NCBI GenBank assembly: GCA_035640475.1
Contig: DASQWC010000213.1
Location: 1 to 61,004, forward strand
Length of the DNA: 61,004 nucleotides
Source of the DNA: DASQWC01 sp035640475
GTDB taxonomy: Bacteria > Actinomycetota > JAICYB01
Direction: 5' to 3'
Shown: positions 18,092 to 25,809 of the stretch, piece by piece
Layout of the letters: each line of letters starts with the position of its first letter
Position numbering within the stretch: position 1 is the first letter of the stretch
Position numbers and translations under genes: made by a program
The notes under the pieces: model-generated
Database searches by the model: none
Told to the model about the DNA's origin: nothing
Seen by the model: only the letters and a program-made list of their open reading frames with translations

Positions 18092-18982
18092 CTACGCGCT
18101 CTCGCTGAGCGGCTTGGGCTTGCGGGCCATGTGCTTGCCCTCGAGGTGGTCGCACACCTCGTCGACGAGCACCGGGGAGAGCAGCAGCGACGTGTGGCCG
18201 AGGTCCTCGATGAGGTGCTGGTGCACGTTCGGGCGCTCGGGCAGCACGGCCGAGGACGGCGGAATGATCAGCACGTCCAGATCGCTGTAGAGGTTCACGA
18301 ACCGGGTCGAGCCGAACTTCCTGAAGTCCCGCTCGAGGCGCTTGACGACCTCCGAGCCGGGCCGCATGTCCTTGGCCGCCGGGCCGAGGCCGGCCCATGC
18401 GGGGTAGGTCCCGTGGTGGGGTGCACCGATCGTCACGCACGCATCGACGACCTCGTCGCCGCCCATCTCCTGAACGAACCAGCGGACGATCACGCCGCCC
18501 AGCGAGTGGCCGACGACGTGAACCCGCTCGGCGCCCGAGACCTCCATCACGTCGCGCACGGCCACGCCGAAGCGCTCGGCCAGGTCGGGGACCGAGCTTC
18601 GGATGGGGTTGTAGTTCATCCCGTGCACCCAGCGGAAGCCGCGATCGCGCAGCTCACGGGACATGAAGTCGAAGCCGGACCGGTTGTGGAAATAGCCGTG
18701 GACCAGGACGACCGGCGTCTCGTGGATCTTCCGCCTGGTCGTGGAGGCGCCGTTGTCCCTCACGGGGACGGGGACCACGCCGAGCGGGTAGTGGAGGATG
18801 TGCGTGCCCAGGCTCCGCGCCTCGCCGATGAGCCCCTTGATCCCTCTCGCGGACGCCAAAGCCCGGCCGAGCCGCAAGATGTGCGGCAGGACCCCGGTCG
18901 GGCCCGATCTCATCGACGTCTTCGTCGCCAGTGTGTCCCCCACGCGGCGAGCCAACACGACTATCTCACGGGGCACCGACAT
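18092..18982 (-). CDS. Alpha/beta-hydrolase lipase/esterase
   Basis: 296 residues, resembling bacterial triacylglycerol lipases and PGAP1-like esterases. VVLVHGYFHN gives the oxyanion region, VVGHSLGGVIVRWF the nucleophile elbow (Ser about 163), and NLYSDLDVLI and EDLGHTSLLL supply candidate Asp and His. IGAPHHGT is typical of this lipase group. No convincing signal peptide is seen: the N-terminus is amphipathic (MSVPREIVVLARRVGDTLATK), so it may be cytoplasmic or membrane-associated. It lies 15 bases downstream of the AccDA gene in the same direction and may be co-transcribed with it. Confidence 0.85.
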   Translation of the reverse strand: MSVPREIVVLARRVGDTLATKTSMRSGPTGVLPHILRLGRALASARGIKGLIGEARSLGTHILHYPLGVVPVPVRDNGASTTRRKIHETPVVLVHGYFHNRSGFDFMSRELRDRGFRWVHGMNYNPIRSSVPDLAERFGVAVRDVMEVSGAERVHVVGHSLGGVIVRWFVQEMGGDEVVDACVTIGAPHHGTYPAWAGLGPAAKDMRPGSEVVKRLERDFRKFGSTRFVNLYSDLDVLIIPPSSAVLPERPNVHQHLIEDLGHTSLLLSPVLVDEVCDHLEGKHMARKPKPLSESA

Positions 18983-18997
18983 TCTCGCAGGTCACGC

Positions 18998-20569
18998 TCA
19001 TGCTTGCTGGATGTAGCGGTCCGTGATCTTCCGCCAGCGGCGGTGCCGCCGGCGCAGCCGGGAGCCCGGCCTGGCCGCCGCCAGCTGCGTGAGCTCGGCC
19101 TCGATCGCGCCGGCGAGCTCCTCGGCCGCCGCGGCCGGATCGGCTTGGGCACCGCCCGGCGGCTCGGGGACGACGGCGTCGACGATGCCCTGCTCGAGTA
19201 GCTCGGGCGTGGTGATGCCGAGACTCTCGGCGAGCTCCGGGGCCCGGTCGGCCTCCCGGTACAGGATCGCGGCCGCCGCCTCCGGCGCGATGACGGAGAA
19301 CACGGCGTTCTCCCAGGCAAGCACGCGATCGGCAACGGCCATCGAGAGCGCTCCGCCGCTGCCGCCCTCCCCGATGACCACGGCCAGCGTGGGGGCCGGG
19401 CAGGCGAGCATTGCGTCGAACGTACGCGCGATGGCCGAGGCGACGCCGTGGCCTTCGGAGGACGGAAGTGGGTCGGCTCCGCGCGTGTCGATGAGCGTCA
19501 CGAGCGGGAGGCCGAGCTTTCCGGCGAGCTCGACGGCCCGGACGGCCTTGCGGAACCCCTGGGGGCGGATCCGTCCGTCACCGGACGCGTTCTGTCCGAT
19601 CACGACGACCCCATGGCCGACGCGAACGAGCACGTTCTCGTCATCGGGTGCTCCCGTGCGATCCCCTCGGATCTCGAAGGACTCGGGCAGGAGTACGTCG
19701 ACGACTTGTTGTGCCTTTGGCCGGTTCGGGTCGCGTGCCATTTGGAGGGTTTGCCATGCCGTATCGGCAGTTGCGCGCTCCCGCGCGCTCCCAGTTCGAT
19801 CGGGGGGCTGCCGACCGGTTGGCGCCTCCGCTTCGCTTCGGCGTGGGCGCGGCGGCTCCGCTTCGCTCCGCGGCCCCCCGAACCCCCCGAGCCCCCCGAA
19901 CCCCCCGAGCGCGCGAAGAACTCGAGCGATTGTTTCGGATTGGTCGTCGATCGGCACGATCTCGTCGATCAGGCCGTGCTCGAATGCAAACTCCGACGTG
20001 TGCACCACGGGCGACGGCTCGTCACCCGTGAGCTCCTCGACGACGCGCGGCCCGGCGAAACCAATCGTCGCATCCGGCTCGGCGATGATCACGTCGGCGA
20101 GCGACGCGAACGACGCGTAGACACCTCCTGTCGTCGGCGAGGTCAGCACGGCGAGGTGGGCGAGGCCGGCCGCCGCATGGCGGCGGCGGGCCTCGGCCAC
20201 CTTGGCCATCTGGACGAGCGCAGCCATCCCCTCCTGCATGCGAGCACCGCCGGATGCCGTCACGGTCACGATCGGCGCGCGCATTCGACGCGCGGCGTCG
20301 AATGCGCGCGCCACCTTCTCACCGACCGCAACCCCCATCGACCCACCCAGAAACGAGAATTCGCCGACGACTAGGGCGCACCGCGCGCCGTCGATGTCGG
20401 CCCAGCCCCACACGCAGGCCTCGGTGAGCCCGGTTTCGTTCCGAGCACTCTCGAGCTGCTCGGGGTACCCCGCGAACCCGAGCGGATCACGCGCCGCGAG
20501 TTCGGCGTCCTGCTCGTCGAATGAACGCGTCAAGCGCGCGATGCGCTCACGCGCGGACCTGTAGGTCAT
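18998..20569 (-). CDS. accDA: Fused acetyl-CoA carboxylase carboxyltransferase beta-alpha (AccD-AccA)
   Basis: 523 residues holding both halves of the carboxyltransferase that moves CO2 from biotin carrier to acetyl-CoA. Residues 1-215 are AccD-like (SFLGGSMGVAVGEKVARAFD, TASGGARMQEGM, LTSPTTGGVYASFASL) and 265-500 AccA-like (DPNRPKAQQVVD, LIDTRGADP, VIGEGGSGGALSM, VFSVIAPEAAAAILYR). The AccD zinc ribbon (four Cys) is absent. The junction (about 218-265) is a low-complexity GGFGGLGG/RSEAEPPRP linker encoded by a GC-rich repeat also present at 29.1 kb. Fused forms occur in actinobacteria. Biotin carboxylase and carrier genes are not in the window. Confidence 0.85.
   Translation of the reverse strand: MTYRSARERIARLTRSFDEQDAELAARDPLGFAGYPEQLESARNETGLTEACVWGWADIDGARCALVVGEFSFLGGSMGVAVGEKVARAFDAARRMRAPIVTVTASGGARMQEGMAALVQMAKVAEARRRHAAAGLAHLAVLTSPTTGGVYASFASLADVIIAEPDATIGFAGPRVVEELTGDEPSPVVHTSEFAFEHGLIDEIVPIDDQSETIARVLRALGGFGGLGGFGGPRSEAEPPRPRRSEAEAPTGRQPPDRTGSARERATADTAWQTLQMARDPNRPKAQQVVDVLLPESFEIRGDRTGAPDDENVLVRVGHGVVVIGQNASGDGRIRPQGFRKAVRAVELAGKLGLPLVTLIDTRGADPLPSSEGHGVASAIARTFDAMLACPAPTLAVVIGEGGSGGALSMAVADRVLAWENAVFSVIAPEAAAAILYREADRAPELAESLGITTPELLEQGIVDAVVPEPPGGAQADPAAAAEELAGAIEAELTQLAAARPGSRLRRRHRRWRKITDRYIQQA
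19801..19909. repeat. GC-rich palindromic dispersed element plus 4 x 9-bp tandem repeat, inside accDA
   Basis: GGGGGGC at 19802-19808 and GCCCCCC at 19873-19879 bracket two copies of a CTCCGCTTCGC core. Directly attached are four tandem 9-bp units (CCCCCCGAA or CCCCCCGAG, 19874-19909). The same bracketed layout occurs at 29101-29195. Here it is read in frame as the inter-domain linker. Confidence 0.7.
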
Positions 20570-20998
20570 TCAGGCGGTTCGGATCGGCTCGAATGTGCGA
20601 ACGTACGACGCGAGGCGCTCGGCCGCCTCGATGGCGGCGTCCGGGTCGCCGATGTTCTCCCACAGCTCTGAGATTCGCCGCCACGATCCGGATTGGGCGC
20701 CGATGAACGGTCCGACCTCGACGGTGCGTCCGAGCGCCTTGCGCCACGCGCGCTCCTTCACCATGAACCGCTCGATCACCTCATCGTTTCGCGATCGTTC
20801 GCGGTACTCGGCGTGGAACCCGATCTCGAGCACCGAGCGTCTCGAGATGTACTGGACTTCGTAGTGTTCCTGGCGCGGCTCGCCGAACCACAGCTTGAAG
20901 TTCTGCGACGTGTGATAGCTGTCGAAGTTGCGCAGCGACGGCGGAAGGAAGTTCACGAGCGCATCGCCGACACTCTCAAAGAAGGCCCGGCCGGTCAT
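20570..20998 (-). CDS. Hypothetical protein, 142 aa
   Basis: 142 residues, soluble, no signal peptide. Trp/Phe/Arg-rich with several charged stretches (YHTSQNFKLWFGEPRQEHYEVQ is followed by an aromatic-rich middle). I do not recognise the family. The ATG at 20998 is 17 bases from the start of the divergent DsbA-like gene, and its TGA ends exactly where the accDA ATG region begins (adjacent bases), so it is probably the first gene of a three-gene unit with accDA and the lipase. Codon use matches neighbours. Confidence 0.65.
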   Translation of the reverse strand: MTGRAFFESVGDALVNFLPPSLRNFDSYHTSQNFKLWFGEPRQEHYEVQYISRRSVLEIGFHAEYRERSRNDEVIERFMVKERAWRKALGRTVEVGPFIGAQSGSWRRISELWENIGDPDAAIEAAERLASYVRTFEPIRTA

Positions 20999-21015
20999 GA
21001 CGGTAGTATCGCGAA

Positions 21016-21900
21016 GTGGCCGATCTAGAAGTCGTCGAGTTCACCGATCCGGGATGTTCCTGGGCGTGGGGGACCGAACCGAAGCTGCGGCTGCTTGGAT
21101 GGCGGTTCGGTGATCGTCTGAAGTGGCGGCGCGTGCTCGGCGGACTCATCGGCGATATGAACAATTACGTCGAGAACTTCGATCCCGTACGCGGCGCGAA
21201 GTCACAGAGCCGGTATTGGCGCGACGTGTTCACGTACACCGGCATGACGTACCCGGTCAGGCTCGAATGGATGTACACGTCCACCGAGCCACCCGGAAAG
21301 GCCGTGAAGGCCGCTGAGCTTCAGTCCGACGACGCAGGCGCGCGCGTCTTGCGGCGTCTGCGTGAATCGATCTTCGTCTTCGGGCGTCCTGCCGATACCA
21401 ACGAACGGATTCTCGACGCGGTGCGCGGAGTCGAGGGCCTCGACCACGACCGCTTTGCGGCGGATCTCGGTACGGAGGCCGTCGAAAAGTCGTTCCACGA
21501 AGACTGGGTCGAGACGCGCCGCCCGAACGACTACGTGATGACGCTCGAAGGAGACCGTCCGGGCATCGGCAGGGCAAAGAACACAGAAGGACACTGGCGC
21601 TACGTGTTCCCGACCATCATCTTTCGAGGTCCCGGCGGTGAGGCGACCGTCCCCGGCTGGTGTGCGTACGAGGAGTACGAGCAGGCCATGGAAACTGTCG
21701 CGCCCGGCTCGACGGACGGCCCGAAGCCCGATCCCACACCGGACGACGTCTTTGCGACGTGGCCGACGGCTTCGGCCAAGGAGATCGAGGTTCTCTGCGG
21801 CGAGCAGTCCGCGATTCCGGACGGCGTCGTGACCTACGACTGGGGCGAAGGCTCCTTCTTCCTCACAGGCGCGGAAGCGGCGAGCAGGGGCGTGAGCTGA
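21016..21900 (+). CDS. DsbA/FrnE-like thioredoxin-fold protein with CxxA site
   Basis: 294 residues, DsbA-family fold with a helical insertion. The N-terminal strand and active-site loop read EVVEFTDPGCSWAWGTEP: the first Cys is kept but the second of CxxC is Ala, as in many FrnE-like and 2-hydroxychromene-isomerase-like members that are not classical oxidases. FPTIIFRGPGG carries the usual cis-Pro region. No signal peptide, so cytoplasmic. GTG 21016 begins at the first strand. It is joined to the following PanE-like gene through a CTGA overlap. Confidence 0.8.
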   Translation: MADLEVVEFTDPGCSWAWGTEPKLRLLGWRFGDRLKWRRVLGGLIGDMNNYVENFDPVRGAKSQSRYWRDVFTYTGMTYPVRLEWMYTSTEPPGKAVKAAELQSDDAGARVLRRLRESIFVFGRPADTNERILDAVRGVEGLDHDRFAADLGTEAVEKSFHEDWVETRRPNDYVMTLEGDRPGIGRAKNTEGHWRYVFPTIIFRGPGGEATVPGWCAYEEYEQAMETVAPGSTDGPKPDPTPDDVFATWPTASAKEIEVLCGEQSAIPDGVVTYDWGEGSFFLTGAEAASRGVS

Positions 21901-22919
21901 CGCACGTCTGGTGCGTCGGCGCGGGCGCGGTCGGCGGTTCGGTCGCCGCGCGGCTCGCGCGATCGGGAGTCGAGCCGCTCGTCGTCGACTCGAACATCGA
22001 CCACGTTCGGCGCATGCGGGAGCCGGGTCTCGAGATCGGCGGGCTGGAGGGAGGCGAGCGGACGAAGCTCGCGGCATACACGCTGGAGGATGCCTCCGAC
22101 GAGCTCGGCCGCGTCCCGGACGTGGTGCTGCTCGCCGTACGCTCGCAAGCCACGGAGCAAGCGGTGCGCGCAGTGGCTCCCCGTCTCGGGGAGTCGACCG
22201 ACATCGTGTCTCTCCAAAACGGCCTCAACGAAGACACGATTGCGGCAATCGTCGGCGCGGAGCGCACGATCGGATGTGTGGTCGGGTTCGGAGCAACATG
22301 GATCGAGCCGGGTCGCATCACCATCGACGCGAACGGAGACCTGACGATTGGACGGCTCGACGGTTCGAGCGACGCTCGCCTCGAGGCCGTGCGCGACCTT
22401 CTGGAAGGTGCGTTCCGGACGAAGACGACGGACAACATCCTCGGCGCGCTGTGGGGAAAGATGCTCGTCAACTCCATGACGGTTCTCGGCGCCCTCGGCG
22501 GCATGCTCACGGGCGAGGTGCTGATGACGCCGCAGCGTCGTCGCGTCGTCGCGGAGATCGTCGCGGAGGGTGTCGACGTCGCCACTGCCGAAGGTGTGAA
22601 CCTCCCGAATGTGTTCGGTCTCGTGCCCGCGTCGTTCATCAATGCGCGCGGGACAGGCTGGATCGAGACGATGGACCGCGTGTTGATTCGCGTCGGCGAA
22701 GCGTTCGGGGCGATCAAGTCGGTGACGTGGCGCGACATCGAGCTCGGCCGTCCGACCGAGATCGACGCGGTGACCGGTGAGATCGTTCGGCGCGGCAAGG
22801 CCCACGGCGTGCAAACACCGTTGAGCACCGCCGTCTACGCGCGCCTGCGGGAGATCGAGACGGGGACGCGAAGACCAGATCACGCGAACATCGAGGAGCT
22901 TCTCGCAGAGAAGGTCTAA
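21897..22919 (+). CDS. Ketopantoate reductase (PanE/ApbA)-family dehydrogenase (CTG start)
   Basis: About 340 residues. The Rossmann fingerprint GAGAVGG appears 9 residues after CTG 21897, exactly where PanE-type proteins begin (LTHVWCVGAGAVGG); no ATG, GTG or TTG is in frame close by, so CTG is the likely start, overlapping the upstream TGA as CTGA. Conserved QNGLNED, the catalytic-type Lys in LWGKMLVNSMTVLGAL and a C-terminal helical domain (EIDAVTGEIVRRGKAHGV) fit NADPH-dependent 2-dehydropantoate 2-reductases. Substrate is uncertain because many homologues act on other 2-oxoacids. Other pan genes are absent here. Confidence 0.85.
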   Translation: MTHVWCVGAGAVGGSVAARLARSGVEPLVVDSNIDHVRRMREPGLEIGGLEGGERTKLAAYTLEDASDELGRVPDVVLLAVRSQATEQAVRAVAPRLGESTDIVSLQNGLNEDTIAAIVGAERTIGCVVGFGATWIEPGRITIDANGDLTIGRLDGSSDARLEAVRDLLEGAFRTKTTDNILGALWGKMLVNSMTVLGALGGMLTGEVLMTPQRRRVVAEIVAEGVDVATAEGVNLPNVFGLVPASFINARGTGWIETMDRVLIRVGEAFGAIKSVTWRDIELGRPTEIDAVTGEIVRRGKAHGVQTPLSTAVYARLREIETGTRRPDHANIEELLAEKV

Positions 22920-22928
22920 GCGGCGGCG

Positions 22929-25721
22929 CTAGCCGGCGTCTGGGGTGTTCTCACGCAGCGCATGCTCGAGCGCTTCGCGCATCTTGGCGGCTTGCTCGCG
23001 CAGCGCCTGTTCGCGCGCCCGCAACTCGGCCTTGAACTCCTCTCGCAGCTCGTGCTCGCGCGCCGCCATCTCTTGACGGGCCTGCTCGCGCAGGCTTTGC
23101 TCCCGAGCTTCTAAGTCGCGCCGAGCCTTCTCCAGCGCTTCGAGCTCGATCCTGCTCTTCTCGGCCAACGCGTCCTGTTCCTGCCGGATCTGAAGAAGCC
23201 GCTCTCTCTCGCGTTCGGCGTCCTCGCCTTGTCGTTCGAGCGTCGCGCGAACGTGCTCCTGGAACTCGCGCTCGCGCTGCTCCAGATCGGCCTGTGCGCG
23301 GCGAACCTCGTCCTGTTGTGCGACGGCTTGGTCGTGCGCGTCTTGCAGCCGTTGCGCTGCGGCTTCGAGCGCTTCGAGCTCGCGTCTTCCCTGTTCCCGC
23401 AAAGCTTGTTCCCGCGCCTCGATATCGGCACGGGCGGCGTCGACGAGCTCCCGCTCTCGCTTCACCTGTTCGAGTGATTGGCGATCGACCTCGGCTTGTG
23501 CGATGGCCGCTTGTTCGCGCCTGATCGCTTCCTCGCGAGACTCTCGATCCAGCGTCGATTGGGCGAGCGCCTGCTGTTCGCGCCGCTCGGCTTCTTCTCG
23601 AGCCTTTTGATCGAGCTCCGCTTGCGCGATGGCTGCTTGCTCGCGCCGCAATGCTTCGGCGCGCGCCTCGCGATCGAGCTGTGCCTGTGCGGCGGCCTCT
23701 TGTTCCTTCCGCTCGGCTTCCTCGCGCGCTTGCCGGCTGAGCTCGGCCTGCTCCTGCGCGGCGGCCTCCCGCGCCGCTGCCTGTTCGGCGGCCTTCCGCT
23801 CGACGATCGACTGCCGCAGCGCCTCGTGTTCTCGCTCCTCGGCCTGCGAGCGCGCCGCGCGCTCTTCCTGGACGACCTCGTTCAAAGCGATCTCGCGCGT
23901 GTGCAGCTCGGCGCGCATTTGTTCGATCGCATGCTGTTCGGTGACCGCTTGCTGATGCGCTTCCTGCAGGCGTTGAGCGGCATTCTCGAGGGCCTCGAGC
24001 TCACGGGCCGACTGTTCGCGAAGCGCCGCCTCGCGCGTCTCGAATTCGATCCTTCCTTGCTCGCGTAACGCCTCTTCTTTAGCGGCAAGCTCGGATCTGG
24101 CCTGTTGGAGGACGGCCAGCTCGCGTTCGGCTCGCTCGGACATCGCCTTTTCGTGAGCGGCCAGCTCGGCGACCGACTGCTCGCGGGCGCTGCGCTGTTC
24201 GGACTCGAGTGCGCGCCAGGCGGTTTCGAGCGCTTCGATCTCGCGCTGCACTTGTTCACGCGATTCCTTACGAAGCTCTTCCTCACGGGCGGCCAAGTCG
24301 GCGCGGGCCTGCCGGAGCGCTTCTTGCTCCCGGGCGGCGAGATCGTGCGCTTCCCTGAGGCGTCCGGCTGCTTCCTCGAGAGCTTGGAGCTCGCGATTGG
24401 CCTGCTCCTGGAGCTCGCGCCGCGCATCGGCGGCGAGTCTGGCCCGGTCGAGTGCTTCTCGCTTTGCATCTGCGAGCTCGAGGCGCTCCTGTTCGCGAAG
24501 CCGCATCTGCTCGGTGAGCTGGTGCTCTCGCTCGTCGAGCTCCCGCTCACGCTGCTCGAGCTCTTCGCGTTGCGCCTGCGCGGCGGTTAGCTGTCCTCGC
24601 GTTCGCTCCTCGAGCTCACGGACGCGCTGTTCCAGCTCGGTTCGGCGCTGTTCGAGCTCGGCGCGGGCGGCGGCCGCCTGTTCGATGGCGTCCTCTTCGC
24701 GCTGGATCGCCTCGGCCAATGCGGCGCGTTCGACCTCGAGCTCCTCGCGCACCTTTCGCTCGCGCTCTTCGAGCTCGGCGAGCGTTTCGAGAGCGTTGTC
24801 CGCCTCCCGCCGGGTTTCCTGCTCCCGTCGCAGCGCCTCGTCGAGAGCCGCGCGGTCGCGGGCCGATTGCCCAAGAATCTCTTGCTCCCTGGCCGCGGCG
24901 CTTTTGCGCGCTTGATCTTCCCGCTCGACCTCGGCGTTGAGCGCCCGCTCCCACTGAGCGAGCTCGGCGCGCTCTTGTTCGAGGGTCTGCTGCTCGTGCT
25001 CGGCCAAGGCGAGGGCGTCCTGAACCTTGCGCGTCGTTTCGTCGAGAGCGACCCGCTCCTGCTGGAGCCGAACCAGTGCCGCGTGTTCCTCCGCGGCGAA
25101 CTGGGACCGTGCGTGCTCGAAGGCCGCACGTTCGGCTCGGATCTGCTCGAGCTCCTCGCGGTCGGCACGTGCCTGTTCCGCGGCCTGCTCGGCCTTGAGC
25201 TCGGCGGCATCTCGTGCCTCCCGCTCCGACCGCACCTGTTCGGCCATTTGCGCGGCGCGCTCCTCGGATTGCGCGCGCTCCTCTTCGGCCACTCGTGCGA
25301 GCCTCCGAGCTTCTCGCTCGCGCTTGTCGGCTTCCTCGCGCGCCGCTCGCTCCCGGAGCGCCAGCCGTCGAAGTCGCCTGTTCATGAGACGCCGGCCCGG
25401 AGGGGATTGGTCGGCAATCGGCTCGGGAGCCGGCTCGGCGGAGCGCTGTCTGCGGACCCGTCTGCGCGTCCCGGAGTCGTCGGTGTCGGGCGCGGCGGCT
25501 GCCGACGCTTCACGGACGGCGCGGTCGACGTCCTCGGCCCGAATGCGAATCTTTGGAGATCCGTTGATCTGGACCCTGTGTGCGGTGAGCACGTTCTCGC
25601 GCTCCCATGCGCGAATCGTGCTCATCGAGACGCCCGCCCGCTTGGCCGCCGCTTGCCGCGTCAGAAGTTCAGGAGATGGAGTCAATTGTTTGGTGGCCTC
25701 GCCCCCTGCCGGCCTGCCCAC
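22929..25721 (-). CDS. MerR/Xis-type helix-turn-helix protein fused to a giant coiled coil
   Basis: 930 residues from GTG 25721. Residues 19-70 form a helix-turn-helix of the MerR/excisionase kind (LLTRQAAAKRAGVSMSTIRAW, then KIRIRAEDVDRAV). A Pro-rich linker (about 75-110) leads into about 800 residues of almost uninterrupted Glu/Arg/Ala/Gln-rich helix, with no predicted break. Inside are three copies of a segment built on RELEALENAAQRLQEAH and four exact-length 21-residue (three-heptad) repeats at residues 659-742. KfrA-like plasmid proteins share the plan (HTH plus coil) but are far shorter. Function unknown; a DNA-bound filament, scaffold or nucleoid tether is inference. It is divergent from the O-antigen-ligase-like gene. 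Confidence 0.85.
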   Translation of the reverse strand: MGRPAGGEATKQLTPSPELLTRQAAAKRAGVSMSTIRAWERENVLTAHRVQINGSPKIRIRAEDVDRAVREASAAAAPDTDDSGTRRRVRRQRSAEPAPEPIADQSPPGRRLMNRRLRRLALRERAAREEADKREREARRLARVAEEERAQSEERAAQMAEQVRSEREARDAAELKAEQAAEQARADREELEQIRAERAAFEHARSQFAAEEHAALVRLQQERVALDETTRKVQDALALAEHEQQTLEQERAELAQWERALNAEVEREDQARKSAAAREQEILGQSARDRAALDEALRREQETRREADNALETLAELEERERKVREELEVERAALAEAIQREEDAIEQAAAARAELEQRRTELEQRVRELEERTRGQLTAAQAQREELEQRERELDEREHQLTEQMRLREQERLELADAKREALDRARLAADARRELQEQANRELQALEEAAGRLREAHDLAAREQEALRQARADLAAREEELRKESREQVQREIEALETAWRALESEQRSAREQSVAELAAHEKAMSERAERELAVLQQARSELAAKEEALREQGRIEFETREAALREQSARELEALENAAQRLQEAHQQAVTEQHAIEQMRAELHTREIALNEVVQEERAARSQAEEREHEALRQSIVERKAAEQAAAREAAAQEQAELSRQAREEAERKEQEAAAQAQLDREARAEALRREQAAIAQAELDQKAREEAERREQQALAQSTLDRESREEAIRREQAAIAQAEVDRQSLEQVKRERELVDAARADIEAREQALREQGRRELEALEAAAQRLQDAHDQAVAQQDEVRRAQADLEQREREFQEHVRATLERQGEDAERERERLLQIRQEQDALAEKSRIELEALEKARRDLEAREQSLREQARQEMAAREHELREEFKAELRAREQALREQAAKMREALEHALRENTPDAG
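23496..23747 (-). repeat. Four tandem 63-bp (21-residue, three-heptad) repeats
   Basis: Residues 659-742 of the coiled-coil protein consist of four units of exactly 21 residues sharing the pattern A-x-L-D-R-x-A-R-E-E-A-x-R-R-E-Q-x-A-x-A-Q, followed by a degenerate fifth. 21 residues equal three heptads, so register is kept. Expansion by slippage or unequal recombination is likely. Confidence 0.85.
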
Positions 25722-25729
25722 GAACCCCT

Positions 25730-25758
25730 ATTGTACCGTCCCAGTCATTTGCGTCACC
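25730..25758 (-). promoter_or_regulatory. Putative promoter of the HTH coiled-coil gene
   Basis: On the minus strand a good -10 hexamer TACAAT (25735-25730) ends 8 bases before the GTG start, implying a leaderless or nearly leaderless message. A weak -35 (GGTGAC or TGACGC) lies 15-17 bases upstream. The 6-bp inverted repeat TGCGTC/GACGCA (25750-25768) overlaps it and is an operator candidate. Confidence 0.4.
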
Positions 25759-25809
25759 TCGGGACGCAGACGATAAAGGACGGATGACTCGAGAGGTGGT
25801 CCGGGACAG

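Noticed and set aside
19023..20120. Plus-strand 365-codon frame opposite accDA
   Set aside because: Ser/Ala/Arg-rich antisense of a clearly conserved carboxyltransferase; no ribosome site or domain.
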